Assembly (NCBI GenBank): GCA_029204225.1 | Contig: CM055102.1 | Span: 10,179,456 to 10,243,455 of the forward strand | Direction of reading: 5' to 3' | Origin: Diphasiastrum complanatum | Taxonomy: Eukaryota > Streptophyta > Lycopodiopsida > Lycopodiales > Lycopodiaceae | Length of the DNA: 64,000 nt | Shown here: one piece after another, positions 48,220-62,349 of the stretch | Layout of the letters: the number at the start of each line of letters is the position of its first letter | Numbering within the stretch: the stretch's first letter is position 1 | Notes under the pieces: generated by a model | The model's database searches: none | The model's input: the letters and a program-made list of their open reading frames with translations, nothing else | What the model was told of the DNA's origin: nothing | Translations under genes and position numbers: made by a program

Positions 48220-50524
48220 GTGCTTGTTATAATTCAGCAACGGTATGCCCAAATGGGATATCAAGAACCACAGTATGGAGGAAATCCTGCAGCTAGACCT
48301 CGATAATATGCTCTTGGATACCCGGAATGTTTAGCTTTACCTGCCCCACCAAAGCACTCCGCTCCTCTTGCCAATTTGATGGAGCCAAAACCTTACGGAA
48401 GTGCTGAGCAATGGAACTATGGTACTGATCAAGAAGGTGGATCTTCAGGTGGATCTTCAGAACAGTATGCTATTTATGCTGCCGCTCAACAACAAGCCTC
48501 TAGAAATTGGACCAGATCACCACTTGGATGCTTTGCATCTGGAGAAAATCACATAGTTGCAAAATATCCATATAAAAAAAAAATTGTACCATTCTGTCGT
48601 GACTGTGGTTATGGGCATTGCTAGAAAGACTGTCCAGCAAGACCGAAGCCACCACTAGCTACAGCTCCTGTAAATTTGATAACAATCAAGCAAAGACTAG
48701 TAGCTCAAATTAAATCAAGTGCACCCTTGATGGTGGTCACCAGAGCACAGAAGCAGAAAGAACCAGTAGTGGATCTAGTATCTGCTGATTCTATACCATT
48801 GAATGATATACCAATAACATCGGGAGTCTATCCAAATTTTAATGCAGAAAAATGAAGATATCAGAATATGAGGCAGTGGATCAAACATCTGCAAGAAAAA
48901 GAGGAGCTTGAAGCTGCTAAAGCAACAGCTGAAGTTCATTCTTCACCATTGCAGCCTCCAAAAAATTTACGTACAGATATGAATGATCAATTACATCATC
49001 ATGAATAACCCTTCAAGATGACTGAACCAGATGCACCGCACACAGAACTGCTCAAGAACATTTTGTCTAGCAAGATTAATATTTTATTGGGAGAGTTCCT
49101 GAAGTTGGTGCCAAAAGCAAAAGAAGTCTTAGCGCAAAAGTTAGCTCAAGAAGAACTAGAAGTCCATCAGGAGCCACTTTTTTGTGCTGGATTTGAAGAA
49201 TCTAATGGAGTACACCATGTTGGAGCCACTTGGGAAAGTGAACAAAAGAATATCACTCTACCGATACAGCATAGACAATTTTCTAAAGAAGCAGCTGTGA
49301 TAGATGGCGATTCAGGAGTTAATCTAATTTCTACAAAGCTATGTACGAAATGGGGCCTTACAAAGATCAAGCCTGTTATTTTTGCTATTAAACTAGCTAA
49401 TCAAATGACAGTTCGTCCGCGAGGAATGTTTGAAGATATTCCTGTCAGAATTGCGGGAGTACAGTTCGTCATTACTTTCGTAGTGATGGACTTACCAGAA
49501 GCACCAAATGTCTACCAAGTTCTATTGAAATGTCCATGGTTACGAGTTGCGCAAGTAATTCATAACTGGGGTATCAGAAATATCACTTTTGAAAATCGTG
49601 AACATGCAGCTAAAGTTGATCCTACGACTTGGACTATCAAACCAGTGGTTCAAAAAGAAGATGACGATTCGTCAACAACGGATGATACTTGTGATCATTC
49701 AGAGAAAAATTTGGGAGTTTATTACGATTCTCAAACAGATATTGTCAATTGGAATGGAGATCTTGCAACGATTGATTGTACAGTAGGATATATGTGTCAA
49801 CAAGATAATCAATTAGATTTGAACGAGATTTTCTTATTAGATTAAACTTTGGATACACCAATTCCACTAAATATACTGAATGTAGCCTGGATATCAATGG
49901 AACCTATACTAGATCCAATTGAGGATGATCTCATACCAGTGAGCCATGCCTTGACTTATGATGGCAATGCTGAACTTACGGATGAGCAAATTCTAAATCA
50001 TATGGATCCGACCAGATTTGGAGTGCGTAATGTTCCTGATGAACCAACAATAAAACCGCCCAAAGCAGTTATATTAAAGGAAGATAGGATCACAGGATCG
50101 ATGACAAAGAAACAAGCAAAGCAACATTATAATATGGTCCTGGAATGGGAAAATCCCCCTCAAAAGATTGATTCAAAAACCTTTACTGGATAAAGGCAAA
50201 GGAAATGTCAAGGATAATTCTTCAAGTCAGAATTATAGTAAGACATCATCGTCTAGGAAGTCTTCACCTGTGAAGAAGAGTTTATCTTCTCAGAAGTCAT
50301 CACCTCCACGATCAATTCTTGCTAAGAAGGCTAAGCGAAGATCCAAGACAAGTCCTTTCGAAAAAGAACAAGTAGATGTAGTCCAGTATTATATGCCCGA
50401 ACATTTTAAACATTATACACTGAATGATGTAGTTATCATGTTACCTAAAGTGCATTGTGGACTTGAAGAACACGTGCCAGAATCGACAGAAATGACCCCA
50501 AAAATCCACTCACTTCATAGATAA
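48220..50524 (+). pseudogene. Ty3/gypsy gag-protease remnant
   Basis: The plus strand shows a Gln-rich gag end and a CCHC knuckle (CRDCGYGHC-TAG-KDCP, stop near 48622), then a linker. From about 49018 a long frame carries a retroviral-type aspartic protease (AAVIDGDSGVNLIS, then FEDIPVRIAGVQFVITFVVMD, then CPWLRVAQVIHNWG). The usual D-x-G reads DGDSG. A TAA at 49843-49845 interrupts an otherwise continuous frame to 50193 and could be CAA to TAA. The frame then shifts into a Ser/Lys-rich stretch (to 50524). Reverse transcriptase is absent. Confidence 0.75.
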
Positions 50525-52439
50525 TTCACTCTCAACAAAACAATAGCCATCCTATCACTCTCTCAAAACACTCCATTTATTCAACATACTAATCAAAGAT
50601 CCTCTCAAATTCTAGATCTTCTTGGCCTCATTCTCTCACGCAACATACAAAACTTCTAACCCTTTTCTTCTCACTCTCTCATCCTTTCACGTGAATGCGA
50701 AAAGAGGCCTCTCCCTTTATAGGCATCTCTCACACCTTCCCCTTCAAAATGCCATGTCTTCATTCTTCAAGCCTTTCACGAAAAGTGTCCTCTCTGGTAC
50801 ATGGCTCTTAGTTGTGATTTGACCACAAGTGGTACCCTTCCCCTTTTGGAAAAGATGGATTGGGGTCATGGGTACTTGGGTACCACATGTGTGAGCCACT
50901 TTTCTCTTTTGCACTTGTTGGTGGTGTAAATGGTAAGTACTTCTCTTGATTACTCTTCTTAATTGGGTGGTCTTCATTGCTACTTGTGGTCAACTCCTAC
51001 CACTTTTAGGTAGGGTATTTTTGTTAAGCACTTTTTGGCCTCCACTTGTATTTTCCTTTTGTGTGTCCGTGGCCCATGGCTCAAGCCGTTGAGGTGATTT
51101 GTCTGTCATGGTGCCGCTTCGACTTGCACTGGAACTTGCCTATATTTTTGTTACAGTTTCCTTGACCCTGTCCCACAATTTTCGGCCATTTGTTGCGAGT
51201 TGATTTTTCTCTTTGCCGCTTTTTTGTGTATCGTTACTGGCGAGCACTCATGACTTGGGGTTTTTTTAAGACAACCGGTCCCCTGAAAAACACAGTAGGC
51301 AATTTTTGTATTAATAAAAAGTAGCAGAGTACATTGGAAAATTTGCTCGACAGTGCCGGCTAGTATAATCGGGCCAATTCTAAGGCCGTAAACTATTCTA
51401 TGGGCTATTTCTAAGGCCTCAAAATTTTCTCTAACCACATTTTGGGAGGGCTGGGACCCCTATCTACAGGCAACTGTGTGCCAATTTTACCATTAATAGC
51501 CGGGTTTTACATGCTGGTTTTTGTACAAAATTGTGAAAATCGCTTTAAGTAGAGCCCGATTTTTTGTGCAAAAATATCGGTTGACACTCGATTTTTGGTA
51601 TTTTTTCTTGAGATATCTTCTGTAGGGTTGAAGTCTTGCATAGTATAGCCCTCCCGCCTGTCAACAAGGGTTAGTTCACTAGATAGGTACCTAACTATGC
51701 ATAGATGCTACTTTTAGTTAGTTTCCTACTTTGCTTCTAACTCTACCTCCACTAACACTACTCACACTAACTCTACTCTTCCTAAACTAACTTCATCATG
51801 ATATTGTGTGAAGAGAGAGGATAGGATAGAAGAGGGAGAAGAAGGAGAAGAGAGGAAGAGAGAGAAAGATGAGATGGAGGTTAGCTCAAATGCTCAATGT
51901 CATTGCTTATGGAGAAACATTAACTAGCATAAACCAAAAAGCATGAAAATGAAAATAACAAGCAATCACAACAAGAGCATAAGCAAGAGTGATTAGCAAA
52001 TGAGGTTGCTTGAGCTCTCAAAATAGTAGAGTCTCCTCCTCTCTATTAAGCATCCCAATAGTGTACAAATGGTGCCTTTTTATAAAATGGGAAAGGCCCT
52101 TGCCCCTCAATCCTATTGGCTTATATTCACATTGATTCTATCCATTCATCTTGGACTTAACTTGATCCAAGGGTCCATAAAAAGTACATTGAAATTCACA
52201 AAATTTAGGTGAGTCCCAATCTGGACCCAACTCTAAAAAGTGATCTCTAGGTTTAAAAATGACTTTGGGCCTCTAGTTTTATTTTAATTCAAAGGCCCAA
52301 GTCTATTTTATTTTATTTACACTTAGGCTTGTGTGCTCATTGGGCCATGGGCTTATACACGCAGGATGCCATGCCCTCGCAACACATTTTACTGGGCAAT
52401 TTTATTTATTTACACTTTGTTGGGAATACCCCCAACAGT
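50525..52439. other. Unassigned, partly LTR-like sequence
   Basis: No gene. A minus-strand CCTATAAAGGG near 50718 and TTTATAAAAAGG near 52075 look like TATA boxes of LTRs, and TGTTGGGAATACCCCCAACA at about 52419-52438 looks like an LTR edge, but I could not pair any two LTR copies. Confidence 0.3.
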
Positions 52440-53517
52440 ACCCACGACCTGAAGTAGTGCCGGTCCCTCGGCACTCTGCCGGTTTAGTAAAGCGTCCTCT
52501 TTGCCCACCTCTGGTGGATCAGGTAGCCCGTAACGTCTTCCATGAAGTTGAGAAGGTCCAGTTTCTTCGAGTCCTTGGGCATGTGGAAGGACTTGTGGAC
52601 TCCTGTCAGCCATTCTTGATCGACCCATGCTTGGAATCGGTGCGTCTAGGGATCTCCAAGGAATGCAACTCGGTAATATACATGAGCGACTGGCAGCTGA
52701 TCTTCGACTTTGTCGGAAGCTAGCGCCTTATTAGGATCAAAGAATATTGAGGGAAGAAAATCATCCCATTTGGTTTCAATGCCCATTGAATGTTCTAAGT
52801 TTCGAACGTACGTGGCTGCCGCGCGGACTGTTGGATCAGGCAGTTGATATGTTGATTCACGAACGTGGTGAGAGCCCTTCTGGCATCTACCTCCTAGTCC
52901 ACCCGTATTCTGATGGAATGATCGGCCAATTAAAATTTTGAAGTGTGATCTTGTCCAGAGGGGTGTCGCATTCTGCCCATTTGGATCGTTGTGTACATGG
53001 CAGGAAGTGCGCGTTCACCCGTAATTGTTGCGGACTTGTCACATAGGTCCTGATGGCCGCAGGATCTCTTTCAAACAACTACTGACGCCACTCTGGTTGT
53101 GGTTAAACGGCAGGTAATGCTTGTAGTTCCTTGCCCTTTATTGTCTGAGCTGAAAACGATATCTGCCAGCCGCCTCTTGATGACTCGTGGGGATACTTTG
53201 ATAGGAATTCGTTTATTTTCTCCTCCACGGACTTTGGTCTTTGGAAGGCCCGGTTGGCAGATATCGTGCGCGAACCTCTGGATGATGTGGCTTGGCTTTG
53301 GCTGGTAGCTGCGCCTGGGCCCTGGTCTCACGTCTCAGCACCCGTATCCACTGGTCCATGGTCTTGGCTGTCTGACCCTTGCTCTTGACTAAATCCCTCT
53401 GCTGCTTGTTGGCATTGGTCCTGGCTTGTACTGGCTTGTGCAGCGTCAAAAATAGGTGGCGGTGGAAATACCACGGGGGTGGGCTGGGCCTTTTTCTCCA
53501 TGAACTGTTGGCAAGCC
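52440..53517 (-). pseudogene. Coding remnant of an unassigned element
   Basis: On the minus strand a broken but protein-like sequence reads FMEKKAQPTPVVFPPPP, then SVEEKINEFLSKYP, then FERDPAAIRTYVTSPQQLR, then DKITLQNFNWPIIPSEYGW, with stops between. The codon pattern looks protein-like; the family is not recognised. It could be a gag or an accessory ORF of a retroelement. Confidence 0.35.
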
Positions 53518-53990
53518 AGTTGAAATTCCGATAGGATCTAGTGTAGTATGCAGATCACATCACACAATCACCATAGCCACTCCTCACAAGCTCTCAAAGA
53601 TGGCACAACAAAAGTTGATAGATTACAAAGAAACACTATACATATAGAGTATTCACAAACTGCATGAAAAGGCAGGCATCCTAAAATTGGCCTACCACCT
53701 GTCAAACTAAGGTCGGGCCCAATATGGCCAAATTCGACCGACAAACTTGGGATGTGCCCCCAAGTATAGCAAGTACTGTAAATAACTCTGTACAGGCTAA
53801 TTCTTCCTATGTGTGGCTACTCGGCTAACCCAAGTAGCCGGCTACGGGATCAATGCCTGATCAATATATCCTAACGGATCACGTCCCGATCACAACCATA
53901 TACAGTAGACCAAATAAATTGTACAGTAATTACATCATCACATTTAGAGCTTACATAAAATGTATATCAGATTAACTCTGATTTATAACT
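53518..53990 (-). repeat. Left LTR of the LARD-like element
   Basis: Starts AGTTGAAATT and ends TTTATAACT (AGTT...AACT ends instead of the usual TG...CA), followed by CTCTCCCTTAAG, the purine tract on the minus strand. Confidence 0.6.
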
Positions 53991-56900
53991 CTCTCCCTTA
54001 AGCTCAAATGTGATAAGAGTGAAAAACAATAATTTGTAGCAATGTCTGGAGTGTCCAAAAGATGTTATGCATGTCCTGCTACTCTGTACTTGACTCACAC
54101 TCAAGCACACCAACAAACCACCAGGTTTGAGTCACAAAGTATCATGTAAACACAATGCTCATATAGAGAGTCTACCATACTCTCGACCAACTGACTCGTC
54201 TCCAATCCGACTTGAATACAAGTGGACCACATGAGTGACATGGCTCAAACTGAGGAAATCCCACTGCCACCATGAGACTTACATCCTCCATCTAGCTAGG
54301 CTGACATCCTATCAGACACTTACAAGCACAGACCTGTAAAGTTGACATACATGAGCGACTAAGGCTCAACTTGAGAAAATCTTACTACCACCATAAGACT
54401 ATACCCTCACTAGATAGACAGCTAGTAGACAATGACAAGTCAATGAGCATAAAATGACTATTTTGCTTCTGACGTAGCAAATGCACAACCACATACAACT
54501 CTGACTCAGATCTAAACTACCGTGACAAGGCAACATGCAAGCCCACACACACTCATGCAAACCAACACGAATGATAGAATGTCAAATACATGACCAAGGC
54601 CTGCCCATAAGTGGTATCTTGTCATACCAACACCTGTGCCACCTGTAAATCCGCTGCTACACCACTGGTCACCAAATCAGGTCCTCAACCATGGACTACA
54701 CATGTAACCAAGATGCTCTCACATCCAAGCATATCACATAGATGTCCTCATACATAATCCAAGATCAACCATCTCGAACCAATGAGTGCTCCAAGCCTCA
54801 TCTCTGATGTATCTCCCAAACAAAGCTATGCTCCAAGCTGCTTTGCCCTGACATCTTATCCAATAAGCCCTGAAAGCTGATCCCCATCCATTCTCCATGC
54901 TCCAAGCACAAGATTCTACCAAGGACTCAATGAATGAATGTACACAAACCTCACCATCAGCTATACCTGAGTAGCTCGCCTACCTCCTAGAGATACTGAT
55001 GATGATCCACTTGTCCTACATCCCATGTAGGTTCAGCTTTCCATGCTTGATGTTGCCAACTCTCATTTGACCAGTACATAGGCCTCCCACCAAGGAGCCT
55101 ATCTCACCAACACTGTATCCATCATAGCATCCAAGCCAAAGCAAATGCAAACTAGATCCACTATCGTGATGAATAACGCACCCATGATCCATAACATATC
55201 AGGTAGGATAGCTCCAGAACCATGTACTCTGTACCATTTGATCACCAAGTATCCATTTCCCATTGATAGCTCCCCAAGCATCTGTCCACCTCTAGTGCAA
55301 CTAGACTCCAACTGGATCTAACCAAAAGCCGCATTTTGCTTACCAAATAATGATGAATAGACACAACATGTGACACCAACCTGGAGATAACTGTGCACAT
55401 AACCATGCAGCTCACCTGATCACTTGCCAAAGTATCAACTGTCACTCCTTGAGCAACCATCTCCATCTCTGCTAGCTCACAACCATGGGCATGTTGGATC
55501 TACATCACCCCGTAATGCACTCCATGCCCTCAAGATATGTACCACCCTAGGTACACTCCATGAGACCTACCTCCAAGTAGGCATGACCCATCCCTAGGTC
55601 ATCACATGATGCGCCAGCTGAAGAACATCGTCCATACATCAAACGACATGTCATACTTGAGCAACTGTAGCATCTCCCTGAGTGCCACCCAAATGGACTC
55701 ATCATCCACATACTATGCTCACCTGACATCTCCGATCCTAGTCACCATCCTGCTAGACAAGCCGAACTCCAAAGCATCACCTACTCCACCTGGCTCCTAG
55801 CATCTACTCGCTCTCCCTGGTTATGTGCCACTCGACACCATGCCAACGCAAGCATATCCCTGAGTCACCGCTCACGGGATCCCGAGACTACTGTCTCCCT
55901 GATCATACTGGGGTATATGGCTCTGAGTGACTTCCTCTAGGCTTATCCTTGATCTCACCACCTGAGAATCTGCACCATGGAAATTCCAACACTTGTGCCG
56001 GGCCTAGACTCCTGCAAATATAGCCAAATGCATGAAAGCTATAGGTAGCTTATCCATGCCCATGATGGTAGATGCCTCCCCATCGATGCCAATGTCCAAA
56101 ACTGGCCCCCTGCTATAATGCCAACCTGTACTCCCAAATGAGCACACCATGAAGTCCTCACCATCAGTATCCCCTACAGTAGATCACTAGCAAAACACTC
56201 ATCATAGTGTTTGCCCTCCGATCACACCTCGTGCGATCTCCATCAGCTCTCCAACCTAGAGTTGGCTCTCAAAGATTCAAGCTTTGCCCATTTGTGTTTG
56301 TAGCTTCTTGATTCCATCATGAATCCCACCTGTAAGTCCTATCCATGCCAATGACTCAAGTCCGATATGAAATAGCTGCTCTCTGATGATCATCCCATGT
56401 CATCCTACAGTGCTATCCCTACCAGGTATCATAATGCCATCCCTGATCACAAAGATCTGAGCATCTACCCTGTAGTGCCCACCTGTATTCCCCCAAGCTA
56501 GTTCCTAGCTGCTCTTGTGAATGGTTCCAAACCACTCCCTGAGAATACATTGAGATGTGAACTCCAAAGCCACCATCAAGTCCCTCACATGACTGTGCAT
56601 GCCAATATCCCTCCAACTGCCCTGTGAGATCTTCCATGGCCCAAACCAAATGATCTGCACTCTGTCATCACTGGAATCTGCATCCCTGATGCTCTGATAT
56701 GGCAAATTGACTTGACTTATCCAAACTGGCAGTTGAAGTGTATCTCATCGATGACAAACCTGATACACTGCTCCACAACTACAATGGCTTGATCAAAATT
56801 GACTTACCGACTGCAAAACTGCAAAATCATCACACTCACCACTTTCCAAGAGCATCCAATGTGTGATTACTGACCCATTCTTCATCCTCTGCATGTCCCA

Positions 56901-57960
56901 CACACAGCTCGTCCAGTGCAAGTCCGCTATCTTGCCCAATGGCTTTCAACTGGCACCACCTCGCACTTCCATCACCTGTGACCACGAATATGTGTGTACC
57001 TCCAAGCTAGCCGATATTTCCCTCCAAACGAGAAATTTTCAAGCTACAGATGTGTGTGTCAATGTAGCTATCACCTGACTCAACAATGCCATTGCCGATC
57101 ATACCTGTGAGAGCGTTCTCCCAAAACGCCACTTGATGTTGGTGTTCTAAATCCAAAAGTTGAACCTGATCACAAGAATTTTTCACCCGTAATCAGCATA
57201 CCATGCCTACCTCTCACCTGTGATTGCTTGCCCTCTCAAAATTGTCGCCAATGATAAGTAGTCACGCCGCCAAACTGCACTTCCGTCGTCAAAACTAGCT
57301 TTTCCCACAATTCCGCTACCATTCGTCCCCATACTGCATTTATCGCTTCCAAACATCATGTTACCCTGTCAAGAGTAAGTAATAATGATTTAGAAGTGAT
57401 TATGCCTCATTGTACCGCCCTGTAGCAGGTCTCACCAGCCAAAAATTGTCCCAAATTTGGCCCTACAGTACCTAAATAGTGAATGTAGCCCATCACTAGG
57501 TCACCTGCACTCTGTTTGATAGAATGGAAAAAAACACCTTAAGATACATTTCTCTCTACTCTGTGACGTCACTCTGTCTGCTGGCTTTAAGCAGCTAGTT
57601 TCTGGGGCCATTTTGGCCCAAGGATGGCCAAAAAAGGTGCCTTCTAGCCAAGGATAGTTCCATTTCCAAAATGCCTTGCAAATTTGAATTGTAACTTTAA
57701 ACTGAAGTTTTTTAATGAAGTGAAGTCCACTTTGGACTTCGGGTCCCTTCACTCAATTTTAGAGTGAAAATTTTTAATGAGAATGAAGGCTAATTTGCCT
57801 TTCATTTCTTCATGGGTTCCTTTACTTGCATCCCAACAATGGCCCTTGATCTTGCGGTCCATGTTGCTCCCCGAGCATCACATCTTGACCGTGGATCTCT
57901 ATGGATCCAGATCCAATGGCCTTGCACCCATCGACGCACTTATCCAAACTCTCCCAGCCA
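53991..57960. other. LARD interior, left part, non-coding
   Basis: Moderately CA/TG-rich DNA with many short open frames that share no motif and no consistent strand. I see no gene. Confidence 0.5.
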
Positions 57961-57965
57961 CTGTG
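57961..57965 (+). repeat. Target site duplication of copia-2, left copy (CTGTG)
   Basis: CTGTG just before the LTR; identical to 63011-63015. Confidence 0.88.
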
Positions 57966-58614
57966 TGTGAAAGATTTCAGATCCTTAAGATCCAGTCTAC
58001 TTGAATGATCTTTGGTTAGAAAGAGAAATACACTACCAATCTCACCAATGTAGAAAAATCAGCATCTACACACAAATTGAGATGCAGACACCACTAAAAC
58101 TTGATCAAACTTGAATGAAATGAAAAAGTACTGTTGCTTTCTGTACAAAAACAGCAAGCTACTATATTTCACACGTGTGGATCCAAAAATAGCAAATATA
58201 GATCATTCTACACATAGAATTGCAAGCAATCACCAAGATAGTGCACCAATGGATAGTAGAACCCAAGAGAACCATGTATAAGCATGAAATGAGATAGAGA
58301 AGAGAGAAGATTGCTCTCTCCACAAGTTACATCCTTTTATAACAGGTCCAAACCCTATCTGGCCACTTGGCTTTCCCTCCAAAATGCTAACGTTACTAAT
58401 TTTGGGTCTAGATTCAATGTACCCAACTATTCAAATTGAATTTACTCAAACTCGCATTCTAAATTTCCCACACTTTCAAAAAGTGTTTATTCAAATGAAA
58501 TTTAGACTAATGAACTTTGAAAACTCAACCTCTAAGTCTAAAACAAGTTTTGGCCTCAATATGCCAAATATGAAAATATTGCAAAATGTGATGAAACTAG
58601 TTGAATCTTTCACA
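57966..58614 (-). repeat. Copia-2 3' LTR
   Basis: 649 bp. The minus strand has GTTATAAAAGGATG near 58330-58343, a likely TATA box of the LTR promoter. Confidence 0.92.
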
Positions 58615-58615
58615 C

Positions 58616-60700
58616 TCCCTCTTCGACTAGTTTTAGCATAGACTTTGATAATACTCCAAGTGAAGCCCTATGCTTCATGAACAAGTCTTTTCCCAATGAT
58701 TTGGTGAAGATATCAGCTACACATTCCCTTGAAGACACATGTTGAAGCTCCACCTCCTTTGCAATGACTCGCTCCCTCACAAAATGATATTGTATCTCAA
58801 TATGCTTGCTCCTAGCATAGTTTTTGACAATAGAACTTTGATCCATCATAAGAATGATCTTCTTCCTAAGAATATATCTCCTTCCAATGATCATGTAATG
58901 CTCAAAATAGAAACAACCATTCAAGAATGCATTTGAAATGTCCATTTTCCATAGATCCCATCCATAAAGTGTAGCAGTGAAATGATGACTCGAATGCTTA
59001 CCATCTTTGCCACGAGTGCAAAGGTCTCATCATAGTCAATTCCTTGTTGTTGAGCATATCCTTTTGCCACTAACCTTGCCTTGTATTTGTTGATAGATCC
59101 ATCTTGGTTTGTCTTCACCTTGAAAATCCATTTGTATCCAATAGCTTTCTTTTCCTTAGGCAACTCCACCAATCTCCATGTTCCATTCTTCATAAGAGCT
59201 TGATACTCGAGATCCATTGCTTGGATCCACTCCTCTTCTTTCCTTGCTTGATCTACATTTGTAGGCTCATCCAAAGAGGTTAGGAAAGCAACATAATTTC
59301 CAGAAACTACTTGCTTACCCTTTTGATCATATGTGCGCCTTGAAGGTACTTGTCTTTCTCTTGATGTTCTCCTTGGCTTTTGACTTGATGAAGGTCCATC
59401 ATCACCACCATCCAAAGTAGGATCCTTCTCATCAACATCAAGAATGTTAGATCCATCCACTCTACCATAAATCATGCCTGAATACACCTTTGGAATGTTC
59501 CCCTCATAAAAAATGACATCTCTACCAGCAATCACTTTGTGTGTAGAAGGAATGTGAACCTTGTAGGCTTTACTCATCTCACTATATCCAACAAAAATAC
59601 CTCTTCTTGAAGATGGATCCTCCTTGGTCCTATCATCAAGAGTAATGTTGACATAGCATGTGCATCCAAAGGTTCTTAGAAATTTGACACTTGAATAGCA
59701 TCTCAAAAGGTGTCCTTCCATCCAAAATAGCACTCGGCCACCTATTGCACAAGAAATTGGCACACAACAAAGCTTGATCCCAAAATGGTTTGTCAAGATT
59801 AGCACTTAACCTCATAGCTTTAGCACTTTCACATAAAGTCCTAATCTTCCTTTCAGCCACTCCATTTTGTTGTGGGGTCCTTGATGTTGTATACTCCCTC
59901 TTGATCCCATGCTCATCACAAAAGGCCTTGAACTTGTTAGATATGTACTCCCACCATTGTCACCTCTAAAGCACTTGATCTTTGTGGAAAATTGGTTCTC
60001 CCTTGCATTCTTGAACTTGACAAAGACATCATACACTTCATCCTTGCTCTTTAGTAGATAGATCCAACAAAATCTACTAAAATCATCAATGAATGTTACA
60101 TACATCTTAGCACCACTATTGCTAATTGTAGTAAATCCATGAATATCCAAATGTACAAGTTGAAAAGGCTTTGTAGATCTAGAAATAGATCTAGTATAAG
60201 GTAGTCTATGTGACTTAGACAAAGCACAAGACTCACAAACATGCTTGACATTACTTAAGGAACTTGGAAGACCAATCACAACCTTCTTCCTTGCCATTAC
60301 CTCCAATGACTTGAAGTTGAGGTGTCTCATCCTTTTGTGCCAAACCTCTTGAATAGAAATTTGCTCCCTTGCAACACATCCAACTTGGTTAGCAATAACA
60401 CAAGCATCAAGTTTGAACAACTTCCCTTGCCTTTTACCTTTTCCAATCAAGACATCCTTCCTTTTGATCAAACAAGCATCTCCATCAAACTCCACCTTGA
60501 GGCCCTTACTTAGCATTTGACTCACACTAAGCTAATTCTTGGTAATAGATGGAATAAACAAGACATCCTCCAAATGAACATTCTTATTTGTAGAGAGAGA
60601 AATAGGAATTGTGCCAATCCCTTTGATTGCACACTCACCATCATTGGCCGTGTAGATCACCCTCTTGTCATCTCCATATGCCAACAAAGAAGTGAAGTAC
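58616..60700 (-). pseudogene. Copia-2 pol with the reverse transcriptase core deleted
   Basis: From 60525 downwards: gag-pre-integrase (VWHKRMRHLNFKSL), an integrase with LVHLDIHGF and FRGDNGG, then a frameshift. The integrase end follows (NKMEW region, then MAERKIRTLCESAK), a linker (GYSEMSKAYKVH), and the start of the reverse transcriptase (NGTWRLVELPKEKKAIGYKW, then KARLVAKGYAQQQGIDYDET). After MDISNAFLNG (near 58945) the sequence jumps to a short unrelated-looking stretch and then RNase H end motifs (RSKHIEIQYHFVRERV, VADIFTKSLG). YVDD and the RNase H core are gone, about 1.2 kb by comparison with copia-1. Confidence 0.88.
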
Positions 60701-60905
60701 TTTTTGTGAAAGGTCATGTGTGAACTTGCTCCACTATCAATTTACCAAGGATCTAGATCTCCATCATTAGCAAGCATACATGACCATCATTGGCTGTGTA
60801 GATCACCCTCTTGTCATCTCCATATGCCAACAAAGAAGTGAAGTACTCTTTGTGAAAGGTCATGTGTGAACTTGCTCCACTATCAATCTACCAAGAATCT
60901 AGATC
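60638..60905 (-). repeat. Tandem duplication of about 140 bp in the copia-2 protease region
   Basis: 60645-60765 and 60785-60905 are near-identical copies covering the protease segment that reads DSGASSHMTFHKKY / DDKRVIYTANDGE on the minus strand. The extra copy breaks the frame. Confidence 0.8.
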
Positions 60906-61760
60906 TCCATCATCATTTTCATCTTGAACATCCAAACCATCCTCATCAAGAGTAAGATTACCTTGCTTGTCTCCTTGATCTCTCTTCTTCTTGTAGCACT
61001 CACTTGCAAAGTGCCCTTTGATGCCACAATAGAAGCACTTGAGCTTTGATCTATTCTTCTTTTTGCCACTTGAAAAAGCATCCATTTGATCTTGCCCTTT
61101 AGACCACTTGCTTTTAGTTTTGCCCTTGAATTTGCCCTTTGCGAACATAGCATCCTCTTGAAGTGTCGATGTAGATCCACCTCTTGCTTGAAGCCTATAT
61201 TCCTCATTGATCAAGATCTCTTGAAGATCCATCAAACTTGGCAAAGTCTTTTGAATAGCAATACTTTGAACAATGTTAGCATGAGCATCCAACAAGCCAT
61301 TAAGAATCACTTGAATAAGCTCTCCTTCCTTAATGCTTTCATCTATGCAAGCTAACTCATCATTCAATGCTTTCATTCTCAAAACAAAAGTACTTGGACT
61401 TTCTTCACTCTTTTGCAAACAAGAAAAGATTTGCCTTCTTAGAGTCAACACTCTAGAAGTAGACTTGGATTCATAAAACTTCTTCAATGAATTCCTGGCT
61501 TCCAAAGATGATGTGCACTTACCAACTTCGTTGAGAAGTTCATTGGTAACATTCATCTTTATAATGTATAGAGCCTTCTTGGACCTCTTGTCATACCTCA
61601 ATTGATCTTGTTGTGTTGCTGGTCTCTCCTACAAACCTACAACAATATCCAAAACATCATTCATCTGAAGAAGTGACTCCATCCTCACTTTCCACAATGA
61701 ATAGTTACTTGAGGTAAGCCTATCATTGGCTTCCAACATGACTCCAATTGAGGTTGCCAT
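60888..61760 (-). pseudogene. Copia-2 gag
   Basis: The ATG at 61760 opens MATSIGVMLEANDRL. A TAG at 61629-61631 (GL-stop-ERPA) interrupts it, then the frame is open to 60888. Copia gag motifs are present (RVLTLRRQIFSCLQKSEES, then ELIQVILNGL), with a basic linker and a CCHC knuckle (CFYCGIKGHFASEC), ending at the protease motif. It is 1-2 lesions from being intact. Confidence 0.85.
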
Positions 61761-62349
61761 GTAGGAATGACCTGATCTTCTCTTTCAACCTGCTTCAATG
61801 CACAAAGCACTCCTTTGAACAACAACAAATGCTTTCAAAAGAAATCACCAAGATTTGAAACTATCTCACAAATTCTCTTCTAGCACTTATCCAAGCAAAT
61901 CAACACATAGAATCATGGAATCTTGATCAACCTATGATCTATCTTCAATCTAATGACCTTTGCCACTTCCTAAGATTGAAACACACTCAAATGAAGTCCA
62001 GCAACCTCACTATCTAGAGATCCAATCAAAATTAGGATTTTGACGAAATCACAAAATATTGACTATTCCAAATCTACATGCAAATGCTGAAAATTTGATA
62101 TGCAATCTATAAGCCACCACTTAGGCTGAACCAATGATCCAAAAATTGGCCAAATCTAGTATGTGAATTCAAAAAATCGGAATTGAACAAGTATATTGAC
62201 CTATTTAGTGTTTTGATCTACAAAAGATCCAATCTACAAAAGCAAAAAATCTGATTTTGGTGTAGAATCCTCTCCAGCATGCTCTAGACTTGATATCTTC
62301 ACCAAATCATTGATAGATATGATTTCCTCCTTCATAACCTGAAACACAA

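Noticed and set aside
54734-57078. Short ORFs in the LARD interior
   Set aside because: Both strands, no shared motif, no consistent codon pattern; treated as non-coding.
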